Below are positions 9,921-16,386 of a stretch of DNA of 24,924 bases, piece after piece (the first letter of the stretch is position 1; each line of letters opens with the position of its first letter). Origin of the DNA: a virus. The notes under the pieces were generated by a model. The model did not search any database, was not told where the DNA came from, and worked only from the letters and a program-made list of their open reading frames with translations. The stretch lies in the IMG/VR virus record IMGVR_UViG_3300042556_000915, positions 1 to 24,924 of that record; one strand, written 5' to 3'. The translations under genes were made by a program, and so were the position numbers.

Positions 9921-10443
9921 TACTTGTCCTTTCTGAAATTTCAACTTGAATTGGTCCACCGCTATTGATGTCTAACTCAATTGCTATGCGTACTGCTTGC
10001 ACAATATCCGCTCCTGCTTCTATCGCACCTAGTGCGTATGCAGAACCAGAGCCAATCCCGTACAAACCGTTAATGCTTTTTAATAATGTAAAATCATTTG
10101 TTATGTGAAACACTTGCCCGTTTAATATCATTAGCAAATCAAAACCATCATCTTTAGGTTGCTGAGTGTATTCATTCTCAGATAAGATTTTACGAAGGCT
10201 TTTGATTACCGTAGTAGAAACAAAAATATGTAAGTTTTTATTTCCTCTAGGTGAGGGGGGCTTCCAAACATTAGTAATAATGTCACAGGCCCTAGCATCA
10301 CCAGATGCTGCAAGTAGCCAACTACCAGACTTAGTAATTTTTTTTACATCTGGATGGTAGTAAGGCCTATCTCCATATGTAGTGTATGACTCTGCTACTA
10401 TTGTTGCCAAGTGTTTAGACTCTACTGCAACTATAGTTGTCAT
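9907..10443 (-). CDS. HslV/proteasome-beta-like Ntn hydrolase, candidate head-maturation protease
   Basis: The 178-aa product starts MTTIVAVES, matching the mature N-terminus of bacterial HslV (MTTIVSVRR), in which the Thr after Met is the nucleophile. Numbering from that Thr, Lys33 is kept (VKKI, aligned with HslV VKKV). The HslV Asp17 position is Glu here (VAES). The later region 'LNGQVFHITNDF...GIGSGSAYALGAIEAG' matches HslV '[31 protein letters not shown]', including the glycine/serine loop. Family knowledge: these enzymes form double-ring threonine proteases fed by an unfoldase. No HslU partner is in the window. The gene sits one base after the portal, where tailed phages usually place the prohead protease, so a role in processing scaffold or capsid is inferred. 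Start ATG is at 10443. Confidence 0.8.
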   Translation of the reverse strand: MTTIVAVESKHLATIVAESYTTYGDRPYYHPDVKKITKSGSWLLAASGDARACDIITNVWKPPSPRGNKNLHIFVSTTVIKSLRKILSENEYTQQPKDDGFDLLMILNGQVFHITNDFTLLKSINGLYGIGSGSAYALGAIEAGADIVQAVRIAIELDINSGGPIQVEISERTSNGTK

Positions 10444-10444
10444 A

Positions 10445-12196
10445 CTATCCTCCTAGTTGCGCTAGGATTGCCGCTATATCTGGTGGAGGAGTTGCCCCAG
10501 CAGGAGCAGCCTCACCTGGAGCACCCATCTGTTCTTGTGGGATTTCTTCTACAGGGGCACCTGGCTCAACCGCTGGGGACATCTGTGGTTGCTCTACTAC
10601 TTCAGGGGCCTCTAGTTCTTCTTTCTTGAAGATACCAAGCACTGCGTCTTCCACAGTAGTGCCCTTCTTGCGAGCATCAATAACTTTAGCAATTTTTTCT
10701 ACTAAGTCAGATGGGTCTTGTCCTTGAGTAGCCATTGCAGGTATTGCTTGAGTCATGGCACTAATTGCACCATTTAAGTTATCACGTAATCTTTCTATGT
10801 CAACTTGTTGTGTTTCTAAACCAACATTCATTGACCAAGGAAGTTCACGCATAACAAAGTCTTTAGATACTAAGCCAGCCTGTAATGCCTGTAGTGAAAA
10901 TATAAGTGCCCTAGATGGGTCTAGTCCAGACATCAAACCATAACGTACCTGTACGTGATAGTCGCTTTTGATGTCCTTGCCAGGCTTGTAGGTAATTTCA
11001 TATGGCGCACCTTGGTGCGTACCACGAACTGTCTTTTCATCATCGAAGAGTTTCTCATCCATCTTAAGACATAGAGAAAGAACATCTTCAAACGTGTCAG
11101 ACAAAACTTGTTGTCCTGTTTTGATTTGAGTATCAAAGCCACCCATAAGAGCCTGTACGCCTTGACCAGTGATTACACTTGCGTCAATGCTTCCTGTACG
11201 GCCTTCTGGATAACGTGAGCCAAGACGAATCTCACGCTCCAAAATATTTTGCTCAGTAAATGCAGCGGTAGGTAAATCTAATCCTACTCGTCTAATTAGG
11301 TCAGGGCGTTGCGAACGAATGATTGCATCTGGGCCGAAAGCAAATTCGTCAACATCATCTGGCAAAGCCAGAGGTGCCTGGACACTACGCTCTGCTGCTT
11401 GCATTGCAAGAGTGGCGAACTGTGCACGGGCTAGTTGCACCCAAAGTACATCATCGAATTGACCACGTGGTTCTTCATCTATGCCTGGTCTACGAGCAAT
11501 ACGTACTGTTAAATCACCAATTGGATTCTCAGTACGCTGAAGAACTAGATTCTTTCGAGAAGGCAAGAACAAAATAATTTGGTCTTTATCCTCATAGCGA
11601 ATCATTTCTAGTATTGCATTTAAGTCAGCAAATTCTCTTTGTCCACCCATAATCTTTGATTCGTATTCTGGGAAGTCAATGACTAATTCACCAACTGTTT
11701 TCATGTAGCGTTTCGCGTATGACACGCACCGTCCGTAGCGGTCAAATTCTGGGTAAGCACCCAAAGGGCTTTCTACTCGGATGCGAGGCAATCGCTCATC
11801 ATAATCTGGTTCTACAACAATTGGTAAGAAACCAAATGTGATGTACCAGTCTGCTCCCGTATACATTTGAGTCTGTAAACGGGAAGTCTGTACTATGTTG
11901 TTGACAATCATTGTGCGCTTGTCAGCAAAGTTGCGAGCACGGTCTTTAGTCGTATCGCTTGGAACACAGTTAAAGGAAGGCAGCGGTGCTAGAACTTCAG
12001 ATACGTCTCTAGCAGCAACATCAATGAAGTTAGCAATCATTGGCTTGGACATACCCTCTGGGAAGTAATCACCAAATAGGCTAGTCATTTCGCCACGGCG
12101 AACTTGTAGCACATCACCCATACGGGTATCACGTGCAGCGTAGCGTCTCTTGAGGTTCTCTACCTTGTTCGCTACTTCATTTATGCTTAAAACCAT
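10445..12196 (-). CDS. Portal protein
   Basis: The 583-aa product has the size and features of tailed-phage portal proteins, the dodecameric ring through which DNA enters and leaves the head. Visible signs are an N-terminal helical region (ANKVENLKRRYAARDTRMGDVLQVRRGEM), the segment IANFIDVAARDVSEVLAPLPSF, the wing-like domain with YPEFDRYGR, and a long helical C-terminal region with ERLRDNLNGAISAMTQAIPAM. The last 60 residues are Pro/Glu/Ala-rich and probably disordered. It follows the terminase by 9 bp and precedes the HslV-like gene by 1 bp. Assignment rests on overall pattern and the terminase-portal-protease order. Confidence 0.85.
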   Translation of the reverse strand: MVLSINEVANKVENLKRRYAARDTRMGDVLQVRRGEMTSLFGDYFPEGMSKPMIANFIDVAARDVSEVLAPLPSFNCVPSDTTKDRARNFADKRTMIVNNIVQTSRLQTQMYTGADWYITFGFLPIVVEPDYDERLPRIRVESPLGAYPEFDRYGRCVSYAKRYMKTVGELVIDFPEYESKIMGGQREFADLNAILEMIRYEDKDQIILFLPSRKNLVLQRTENPIGDLTVRIARRPGIDEEPRGQFDDVLWVQLARAQFATLAMQAAERSVQAPLALPDDVDEFAFGPDAIIRSQRPDLIRRVGLDLPTAAFTEQNILEREIRLGSRYPEGRTGSIDASVITGQGVQALMGGFDTQIKTGQQVLSDTFEDVLSLCLKMDEKLFDDEKTVRGTHQGAPYEITYKPGKDIKSDYHVQVRYGLMSGLDPSRALIFSLQALQAGLVSKDFVMRELPWSMNVGLETQQVDIERLRDNLNGAISAMTQAIPAMATQGQDPSDLVEKIAKVIDARKKGTTVEDAVLGIFKKEELEAPEVVEQPQMSPAVEPGAPVEEIPQEQMGAPGEAAPAGATPPPDIAAILAQLGG

Positions 12197-12205
12197 TATT
12201 CGCCT

Positions 12206-14065
12206 TTACATATAGATGACATTGGGCTGATACTTCATCTCGTCAAGGTTGACTATGGACTGAGATTCGTATGCTTGCCGTGTACTCCAACGGTCACCTG
12301 TGTGATAAGACCGCTGTTGATTCTTCTTCATTATTTCTTTGGCACGTATCTCGCAAAACCATAGTGCCATAACTAAGTCGGTTGGCCCCTTTGTGTCGGG
12401 TGACCAAGTAATTAACTGATTTACTAAAGCCTTGAAGTGCTCATTGTCAGCAGCAGGAAGTTCAATCAAATTATTTTTTTGATGCTTGCCATTGTTAACA
12501 GTACCAAACAGGTCTGACATGGCAGCCACACCAAAGCCAGTGTCCCACTTATTGTTACCAGTAAACTGGCCTGAGAACTTAACACCCTTAACTGCTAGGA
12601 ACTGACGGAAGTCCTCATCTAAAGCGTAGGCTTTCTGATGAGCGTTAGTTTCAATCCTAACCTCTGCTGGTTGATACATGTCAATCCAGCGAGAAATCAA
12701 ATCTCTAATCTTGCCAGGTGTTGGGTCTTTCATGTTGTAAGCATCTAGCACGTATCGCTTACCAGTCATCCTGTCAATGCTGTACATAATCGCTGCGGTC
12801 TTACCTGCCATAGCAGGGTCAAGACCCATGATGGTGTAGAACTGGCCTTCTTGCTTGAGAGGCCCAGCCTTACGCATACGATTGATAGAAGCATTAACTG
12901 ACACTAATGGGAAGATTGCATCAGACTCAACATCTTGTTGCTGATACACCATAGCCCAAGTGTTAGGGGTTACTTCAGACCTGCGCTGGAATAGCGTTGG
13001 TCCATCCCATTTAGGGTAGTCCCCATTCTCATCTGGTTCTGTATCTGGCTCACCATCCCAAGGACGGTCAGACTTAGGCCAGAGCGTAACCCAATCCTGC
13101 GGTTTATCTGTAATCTCCAGAACCGCTGGCATTGCTAAGTATGTGAAGGGAGACTGCCCACCTTGCCAATGTTCGGGTTGGCGGATTTCACGATAGAGGT
13201 CGTTAGACGAAATTCGTGTTCCAACTATTAGAAGTTTACCATTCTTACCAAGACGGGTAATGACTTCCTTCTGTAGCCAGTCAAGTTGCTTAGCCCATTC
13301 ATGGGCATTGCTGGTAACTACAACGTCATCAAGAATAATTAAATCCGCACGTGCACCGTAGATTTGGCCACCTATACCGATAGCCTCAACTGTTGGGTCC
13401 TTTTGGTCCGAGTCACGGGCTTCAGTGCCTAGGTAGATGCTGTTGGCTTTCCATTGGTCAGCATCTTGTTTCCATCCACCTGCAGGTCCGAAGGTAGCCT
13501 GTAACTTCGCCCAGCGGGGATGTGCTAATCGCTGCTTAATTGAGTAAAGGAACTTAGCAGCAGAATTCTGTGTTTTAGAAACAATCATAATCCTAGTGTT
13601 TGGGTCTTTACAAATTCTGTAGACACAATAGTTGATTGTGATTGTGGTTGACTTTGCGTGCTCAGGGGGCACGTTTACTAGAAGCCTATTTGGGCTGGCT
13701 TGCTGGAAGACCATGTTGGGGTGTAGCCAGGAAGGTTGCTTGCCCTCAAGAATATCTACCCAGTTGCGCTGATGGGGGTAAACTTTCATGTTGAGGAACT
13801 CTTCTGAGAAGTCCTCGAACTCTATAGTAGAGGTTGAGTGAGCACCACGCTCACGGGCTTTCTCGTAAACCGAGCGAGCATCCCTCTCACGGTCACTGAA
13901 GGCTTTGTCTCTGGCTCGCCAGGTATAGACCGTTTGAAGTTTTACCCCAGCAGCCTTGGCTGCGTCTGATACACCTACACCATTGCTGATGAGTGCTAGG
14001 TAAGCCTCTTGGTTCTTCTTCTGCTTCTGGGCAAAGTGATGGTTGTCTCCACTACCTGCTGCCAT
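12206..14065 (-). CDS. terL: Terminase large subunit (ATPase-nuclease), with N-terminal helix-turn-helix
   Basis: The 619-aa motor protein pumps DNA into the prohead and cuts it. The ATPase part shows a Walker A variant PPEHAKST (residues 133-140), Walker B LIILDD (242-247) and a coupling motif VGTR (about 281-284). The RNase H-like nuclease shows GLDPAM with Asp416, IETNAHQK with Glu472 and DLVMALWF with Asp563 as likely metal ligands. Residues 20-55 (ISNGVGVSDAAKAAGVKLQTVYTWR) look like a helix-turn-helix usually found in the small subunit. No separate small terminase gene is visible beside it. The start ATG at 14065 has AAGGAC about 10 nt upstream. It is the first gene of the leftward operon. 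Confidence 0.95.
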   Translation of the reverse strand: MAAGSGDNHHFAQKQKKNQEAYLALISNGVGVSDAAKAAGVKLQTVYTWRARDKAFSDRERDARSVYEKARERGAHSTSTIEFEDFSEEFLNMKVYPHQRNWVDILEGKQPSWLHPNMVFQQASPNRLLVNVPPEHAKSTTITINYCVYRICKDPNTRIMIVSKTQNSAAKFLYSIKQRLAHPRWAKLQATFGPAGGWKQDADQWKANSIYLGTEARDSDQKDPTVEAIGIGGQIYGARADLIILDDVVVTSNAHEWAKQLDWLQKEVITRLGKNGKLLIVGTRISSNDLYREIRQPEHWQGGQSPFTYLAMPAVLEITDKPQDWVTLWPKSDRPWDGEPDTEPDENGDYPKWDGPTLFQRRSEVTPNTWAMVYQQQDVESDAIFPLVSVNASINRMRKAGPLKQEGQFYTIMGLDPAMAGKTAAIMYSIDRMTGKRYVLDAYNMKDPTPGKIRDLISRWIDMYQPAEVRIETNAHQKAYALDEDFRQFLAVKGVKFSGQFTGNNKWDTGFGVAAMSDLFGTVNNGKHQKNNLIELPAADNEHFKALVNQLITWSPDTKGPTDLVMALWFCEIRAKEIMKKNQQRSYHTGDRWSTRQAYESQSIVNLDEMKYQPNVIYM

Positions 14066-14095
14066 ATTGTCAAAGTCCTTATCAAGTATATATTA

Positions 14096-14215
14096 GGCTC
14101 GCGCAAGCGAGCCATATTGATTATATGCCAGGCACCAAGCCTGGCTAATACGCCAGCCTCAGGGCTGGCTATATATTATTTATCCTCTACTTATATTAAC
14201 CCCGTCTAAAACGGG
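14096..14215. repeat. Array of four GC-rich hairpins upstream of terL
   Basis: Four separate hairpins lie in AT-rich sequence. The first has arms GGCTCGC/GCGAGCC with a GCAA (GNRA-type) loop at 14096-14113. The second has GCCAGGC/GCCTGGC with a 5-nt loop at 14127-14145. The third has GCCAGCC/GGCTGGC with a 4-nt loop at 14152-14169. The fourth has CCCGT/ACGGG with a 5-nt loop at 14201-14215. They fall in the 5' leader expected for the late transcript. None is followed by a clean T-run on either strand, so simple terminators are unlikely. They may stabilise or attenuate the late message, or shape DNA at the divergent control region. Confidence 0.6.
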
Positions 14216-14258
14216 TACCGAACATATAGTTTTCTGAGAATTTTTTTAAGGTTACATA

Positions 14259-14279
14259 ATACCTGATGAATATAGGTAT
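14259..14279. promoter_or_regulatory. Operator-like inverted repeat
   Basis: Arms ATACCT and AGGTAT are separated by a 9-nt AT-rich spacer between the hairpin array and the G-tracts. Size and spacing resemble a repressor operator for a dimeric helix-turn-helix protein, but no cognate repressor is visible in the window. It could control the leftward late promoter, which I could not place with confidence. Confidence 0.3.
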
Positions 14280-14282
14280 GGT

Positions 14283-14365
14283 GGGGGGAAATAACTATGA
14301 AAAATATTTAAGGTGAGTAGAGGGGGTAGGGGGGGGTGTGCGAATTAAGCATAGGGGGGTCCCCC
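14283..14365 (+). other. G-tract cluster with quadruplex potential
   Basis: Runs of six, five, eight and six G occur at 14283-14288, 14322-14326, 14329-14336 and 14354-14359. The last run is directly followed by T and five C (14361-14365), forming a short inverted repeat. On the plus strand four G-tracts in about 77 nt could fold into a G-quadruplex, although two of the loops are long. It borders the DnaA-box cluster. Nothing else in the window has comparable G-runs apart from one terminator stem at 19686. Confidence 0.45.
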
Positions 14366-14366
14366 T

Positions 14367-14563
14367 TTATCCACAGGTTATCCACACCTGTGTGTATCTT
14401 GTGAATAACTATTACATTTTTTTGCATTGTTACATCAAATACATGTAATAAAGTTAAATATCCGAATGCTGTCTATTCAGTAACCATTCTCAAGACCCCT
14501 AACCCTGTGGATAACTTGTGGATTATTGTTCACCTGTTGTTCACCTATTGTTCACGTGTTCAA
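14367..14563. other. Candidate replication origin: DnaA boxes plus 11-bp iterons
   Basis: Perfect DnaA boxes TTATCCACA occur at 14367-14375 and 14378-14386 (plus orientation, 11 bp apart). The variant TTATTCACA is at 14400-14408 (minus). A perfect box at 14506-14514 and a near-perfect one (TAATCCACA) at 14517-14525 are both minus, again 11 bp apart. Three direct repeats TTGTTCAC[C/G]T follow at 14526, 14537 and 14548, exactly 11 bp apart. The 14409-14465 segment between box groups is strongly AT-rich and could be the unwinding element; it includes ATTACAT/ATGTAAT inverted copies. Consensus TTATNCACA is established for bacterial DnaA. Use of host DnaA by this phage is inferred from box number, phasing and position. 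Confidence 0.68.
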
Positions 14564-14564
14564 T

Positions 14565-14593
14565 TTGAAATGGGGGAATTAAAGTTCGATAAT
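14565..14593 (+). promoter_or_regulatory. Rightward early promoter (sigma-70 type)
   Basis: TTGAAA at 14565-14570 and GATAAT at 14588-14593 are separated by 17 bp, close to the bacterial vegetative consensus. A transcript starting near 14600 would carry a leader of about 210 nt before the SprT-like gene and read the whole rightward module. It lies directly after the iterons, so initiator binding there could repress or activate early transcription. Confidence 0.55.
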
Positions 14594-14625
14594 ACTCTCA
14601 TAACTAAATTGCACTAAAAGTACCA

Positions 14626-14785
14626 AGCAGGAGACGGGGCCGAATCCTCTCGCACTTGGCAACTAGAGACCCAAGCAATACGCCGAAAAGGCAATAACTA
14701 AACAGGGGGAAACATCCGAGTGAATCGGGGACATCGTGCCCCGTTTCGCTTGATGTCTTAAGGCCTTAAGTCTTACGGCGTCAAG
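14626..14785 (+). ncRNA. Structured 5' leader of the early operon
   Basis: Several short complementary stretches are visible. CCAAG (near 14628) can pair with CTTGG (near 14657), GCC-GAAAA-GGC forms a small hairpin near 14681, and CGGGG/CCCCG flank an 8-nt loop near 14726. A stem CTTGATG/CGTCAAG at 14749-14785 encloses the perfect palindrome CTTAAGGCCTTAAG. The last is the first member of the CTTAAG leader family described further downstream. Segments GGGGGAAAC and GAGTGAATC vaguely recall conserved stretches of the ydaO-type c-di-AMP riboswitch, but the 3' conserved GTCAGCTAACC block is not present as such. I therefore call it only a structured leader. It ends at the start-associated AAAGGATGA (14798-14806). 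Confidence 0.45.
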
Positions 14786-14810
14786 TGATACCAATCGAAA
14801 GGATGACCAA

Positions 14811-15470
14811 ATGAAAACAGCAACACTCGCCCCAATAGTAGGGGCCTTAAGTGAGGCATACGCCACAATCCAACAGCGCGAAGGCTTACCGCCTGCCGTA
14901 GTGATTGTGAAGCGAGACCCTAGGGCATGGGGACACTTCACGCCCTCCAAATTGTGGAGCGCGAAAGATGGCGAGAAACTTCACGAAATTATGATAAGCG
15001 GTGAGAATCTCGCACGCGGTGCCCGCGCCGTTCTAGGGACCCTGCTACATGAGGGGGCACATGCGAAGAATCACGCCGAGGATGTAAGAGGGACCGACAC
15101 TAATGGCCGACATAATAAGAAATTCAAGGCACAGGCGGAGGCCTTCGGCCTCACAATAACCGAGAATAAAAACGGCTGGAGTGAAACCGAGGTGAGCGAC
15201 CAGTGCGCCGAGAGGTGGGCCGATGTTCTCGACCTAATCGAACAGGGCATAACAATCTACGCCCAAGGGATGGCAACAGTTAAGACCAAGGGAACAAGCG
15301 GAGGGACCGAGGGAGGCGAAGAGGGAGGCGAAGACACGCCGAAACCAAGAAACAAGAACAACCTCAAAGCAACCTGCAAATGTGAGAACATAATCCGACT
15401 AAGCCAAAAGGTCTTAGAAATCGGGGTGACTTGCAAGAAATGCGGAGAAGATTACAAAGCCACCGAGTAA
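14811..15470 (+). CDS. SprT-like zinc metalloprotease with C-terminal zinc ribbon
   Basis: The 219-aa product contains the metalloprotease motif HEGAH (residues 80-84) within LGTLLHEGAHAKNH, with a downstream GRHNKKF that may supply the third metal ligand. The C-terminus has a CKC...CKKC zinc ribbon (Cys189, 191, 208, 211). A Gly/Glu-rich linker (GTSGGTEGGEEGGED) joins the two. This is the SprT/Spartan-like layout; family members cut DNA-bound proteins, and the phage substrate is unknown. It is the first rightward gene, behind the early promoter and the start-associated AAAGGATGA sequence. By hand count its first 120 nt after 14820 are about 56% G+C against about 42% in sampled late-gene lines, which hints at separate ancestry. 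Confidence 0.75.
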   Translation: MKTATLAPIVGALSEAYATIQQREGLPPAVVIVKRDPRAWGHFTPSKLWSAKDGEKLHEIMISGENLARGARAVLGTLLHEGAHAKNHAEDVRGTDTNGRHNKKFKAQAEAFGLTITENKNGWSETEVSDQCAERWADVLDLIEQGITIYAQGMATVKTKGTSGGTEGGEEGGEDTPKPRNKNNLKATCKCENIIRLSQKVLEIGVTCKKCGEDYKATE

Positions 15471-15485
15471 AGAGGGGGGAAGATT

Positions 15486-15515
15486 CAGCAGGGGTTCGCC
15501 CCTGCTGTTTCTTCT
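15486..15515 (+). terminator. Rho-independent-like terminator after the SprT-like gene
   Basis: Nine-bp perfect arms CAGCAGGGG and CCCCTGCTG flank a TTCG loop (15486-15507), followed by TTTCTTCTTC. A stable UUCG-capped stem with a T-rich tail is a good intrinsic terminator, possibly partial so that downstream genes are made in lower amounts. The CTTAAG leader hairpin begins within its tail. Confidence 0.7.
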
Positions 15516-15552
15516 TCTGTCTTAAGACAGAAGAACACAACAAAAAGGATGG
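15512..15552 (+). promoter_or_regulatory. CTTAAG-hairpin leader, copy 2
   Basis: A perfect 24-bp palindrome at 15512-15535 is centred on CTTAAG (arms TTCTTCTGTCTT / AAGACAGAAGAA). It is followed by AAAGGATGG (15544-15552) and the ATG of the 88-aa gene at 15559. The core CTGTCTTAAGACAG is shared with copies at 15865, 16319, 16579, 16975 and 17969. The outer arm sequence here (TTCT/AGAA) differs from the others yet remains complementary. Confidence 0.7.
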
Positions 15553-15558
15553 TTCAAA

Positions 15559-15825
15559 ATGGAAACAAGACAACCAACAGCACAAGAGCAATTTATCGAG
15601 GATTTTCTTCTAGTCGCTCAAAACGATGAGGCCACGTTCTTCTCAATTTCTGAGGTGTTAATAGGTTACGAGGAAAACCACTACGAAGGCGGGCAAAGAT
15701 TAGAAGAATGGGTGGAGATTCATTACGCCCAAGAACTAAAGGAAAATTTGCTACTCTCTCAGTTACTCAGGGGCTGGGGTGGCGACACCTGGGCAAAAAT
15801 TGCCAAGGAGTTTCTAACGGATTAA
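15559..15825 (+). CDS. Hypothetical small acidic protein, 88 aa
   Basis: The product METRQPTAQEQFIEDFLLVAQNDE... is acidic and probably helical, with no membrane segment and no motif I recognise. The start follows the AAAGGATGG start-associated sequence at a normal spacing. It stands alone between two hairpin leaders, each preceded by a GC-rich hairpin, so it looks like an independently regulated cassette in the early accessory region. Function unknown. Confidence 0.7.
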   Translation: METRQPTAQEQFIEDFLLVAQNDEATFFSISEVLIGYEENHYEGGQRLEEWVEIHYAQELKENLLLSQLLRGWGGDTWAKIAKEFLTD

Positions 15826-15837
15826 GTCGGAAGGTTT

Positions 15838-15859
15838 GGCAGGGACTTAGTGCCCTGCC
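15838..15859 (+). terminator. Terminator-like hairpin after the 88-aa gene
   Basis: Arms GGCAGGG and CCCTGCC (7 bp) enclose an 8-nt loop, followed by TTTCCTCCTG. The T-tract is short, so termination may be partial. It is placed exactly as the 15486 hairpin is relative to its CTTAAG palindrome, which suggests the two elements travel together. Confidence 0.5.
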
Positions 15860-15864
15860 TTTCC

Positions 15865-15900
15865 TCCTGTCTTAAGACAGGAACAAAACGAAAGGATGAA
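15865..15900 (+). promoter_or_regulatory. CTTAAG-hairpin leader, copy 3
   Basis: An 18-bp perfect palindrome, TCCTGTCTT joined to AAGACAGGA (15865-15882), is followed by AAAGGATGAA at 15891-15900 and ATG at 15903. Compared with copy 2, the outer pairs change from TCT/AGA to TCC/GGA, keeping complementarity. Confidence 0.7.
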
Positions 15901-15902
15901 AA

Positions 15903-16307
15903 ATGGCAACACGAAGCCGAATCGGAATCAAAGAAGAGAGCGGAGAGGTTCGCTCGATTTATTGCCACTTCGATGGATACCCTGAAGGTGTAGGCGTAGT
16001 GCTTTCCAAGCATTACCAAGACGCCGACAAGGTGCGCCAGTTGATGGATTTGGGAGACCTTTCCACATTAGGGGCAGAGATTGGAGAGGTTCAAGACTTC
16101 AGCAATCCAAACCAAGACTGGTGCCTTGCCTATGGTAGAGACAGAGGAGAGACCGCCACAGAGAGCAGAAAATACGAATCTGAATTCAGTTGGTGGATAG
16201 ACTCAAGTAACGGTTGGATTGACTATCTCTACCTTTACAAAGATGGTAAATGGTCTTATTGGGCTAGTTTAAGATTGCAACACATGCCTGAAGGCACAAA
16301 ACTTTAG
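15903..16307 (+). CDS. Conserved phage protein of unknown function ('MATRSRIGI...YCHFDGYPEGVG' family)
   Basis: The 134-aa product has the signature start MATRSRIGIKEESGEVRSIY, then CHFDGYPEGVGVVLSKHY, GDLSTLG, and a late YGRDRGE. I recognise this as a family that recurs in phages and some bacteria; no biochemical role is known to me. The protein looks like a compact beta-rich domain with a Trp-rich C-terminal part (SWWIDSSNGWIDYLYLYKDGKW). The start is supported by the AAAGGATGAA leader just upstream. It is bounded on both sides by CTTAAG hairpin leaders, indicating a single-gene cassette. Confidence 0.75.
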   Translation: MATRSRIGIKEESGEVRSIYCHFDGYPEGVGVVLSKHYQDADKVRQLMDLGDLSTLGAEIGEVQDFSNPNQDWCLAYGRDRGETATESRKYESEFSWWIDSSNGWIDYLYLYKDGKWSYWASLRLQHMPEGTKL

Positions 16308-16313
16308 TGCGTG

Positions 16314-16382
16314 CCAATCATCTCCTGTCTTAAGGCAGGAGTTGGTTGGGGTGAACTAAATCAGTACACCTAGAAGGATGAA
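16314..16382 (+). promoter_or_regulatory. CTTAAG-hairpin leader, copy 4 (two abutting hairpins)
   Basis: Hairpin I (16314-16349) pairs CCAATCA with the TTGGTTGG arm through one T-T mismatch and then CTCCTG with CAGGAG around CTTAAG. Hairpin II starts at the next base (16350-16370): GGTG/CACC with inner ACT/AGT, and AACTAA within the loop side. AGAAGGATGAA (16372-16382) follows immediately, then ATG at 16387. The zero-nucleotide junction between the hairpins would allow coaxial stacking. Confidence 0.7.
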
Positions 16383-16386
16383 AAAA

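Noticed and set aside
10437-10727. Plus-strand frame rich in Gly, Ala and Ser
   Set aside because: It is antisense to the Pro/Ala/Glu-rich end of the portal gene; the composition is a mirror of that low-complexity tail.
14009-14209. Plus-strand 66-codon frame over the terL start and hairpin array
   Set aside because: No ribosome site, and its 3' half is built from the hairpin array and stops there.
14626-14700. Possible tRNA-like fold in the early leader
   Set aside because: No acceptor stem with TTCRA arm or anticodon arm of correct length could be built.
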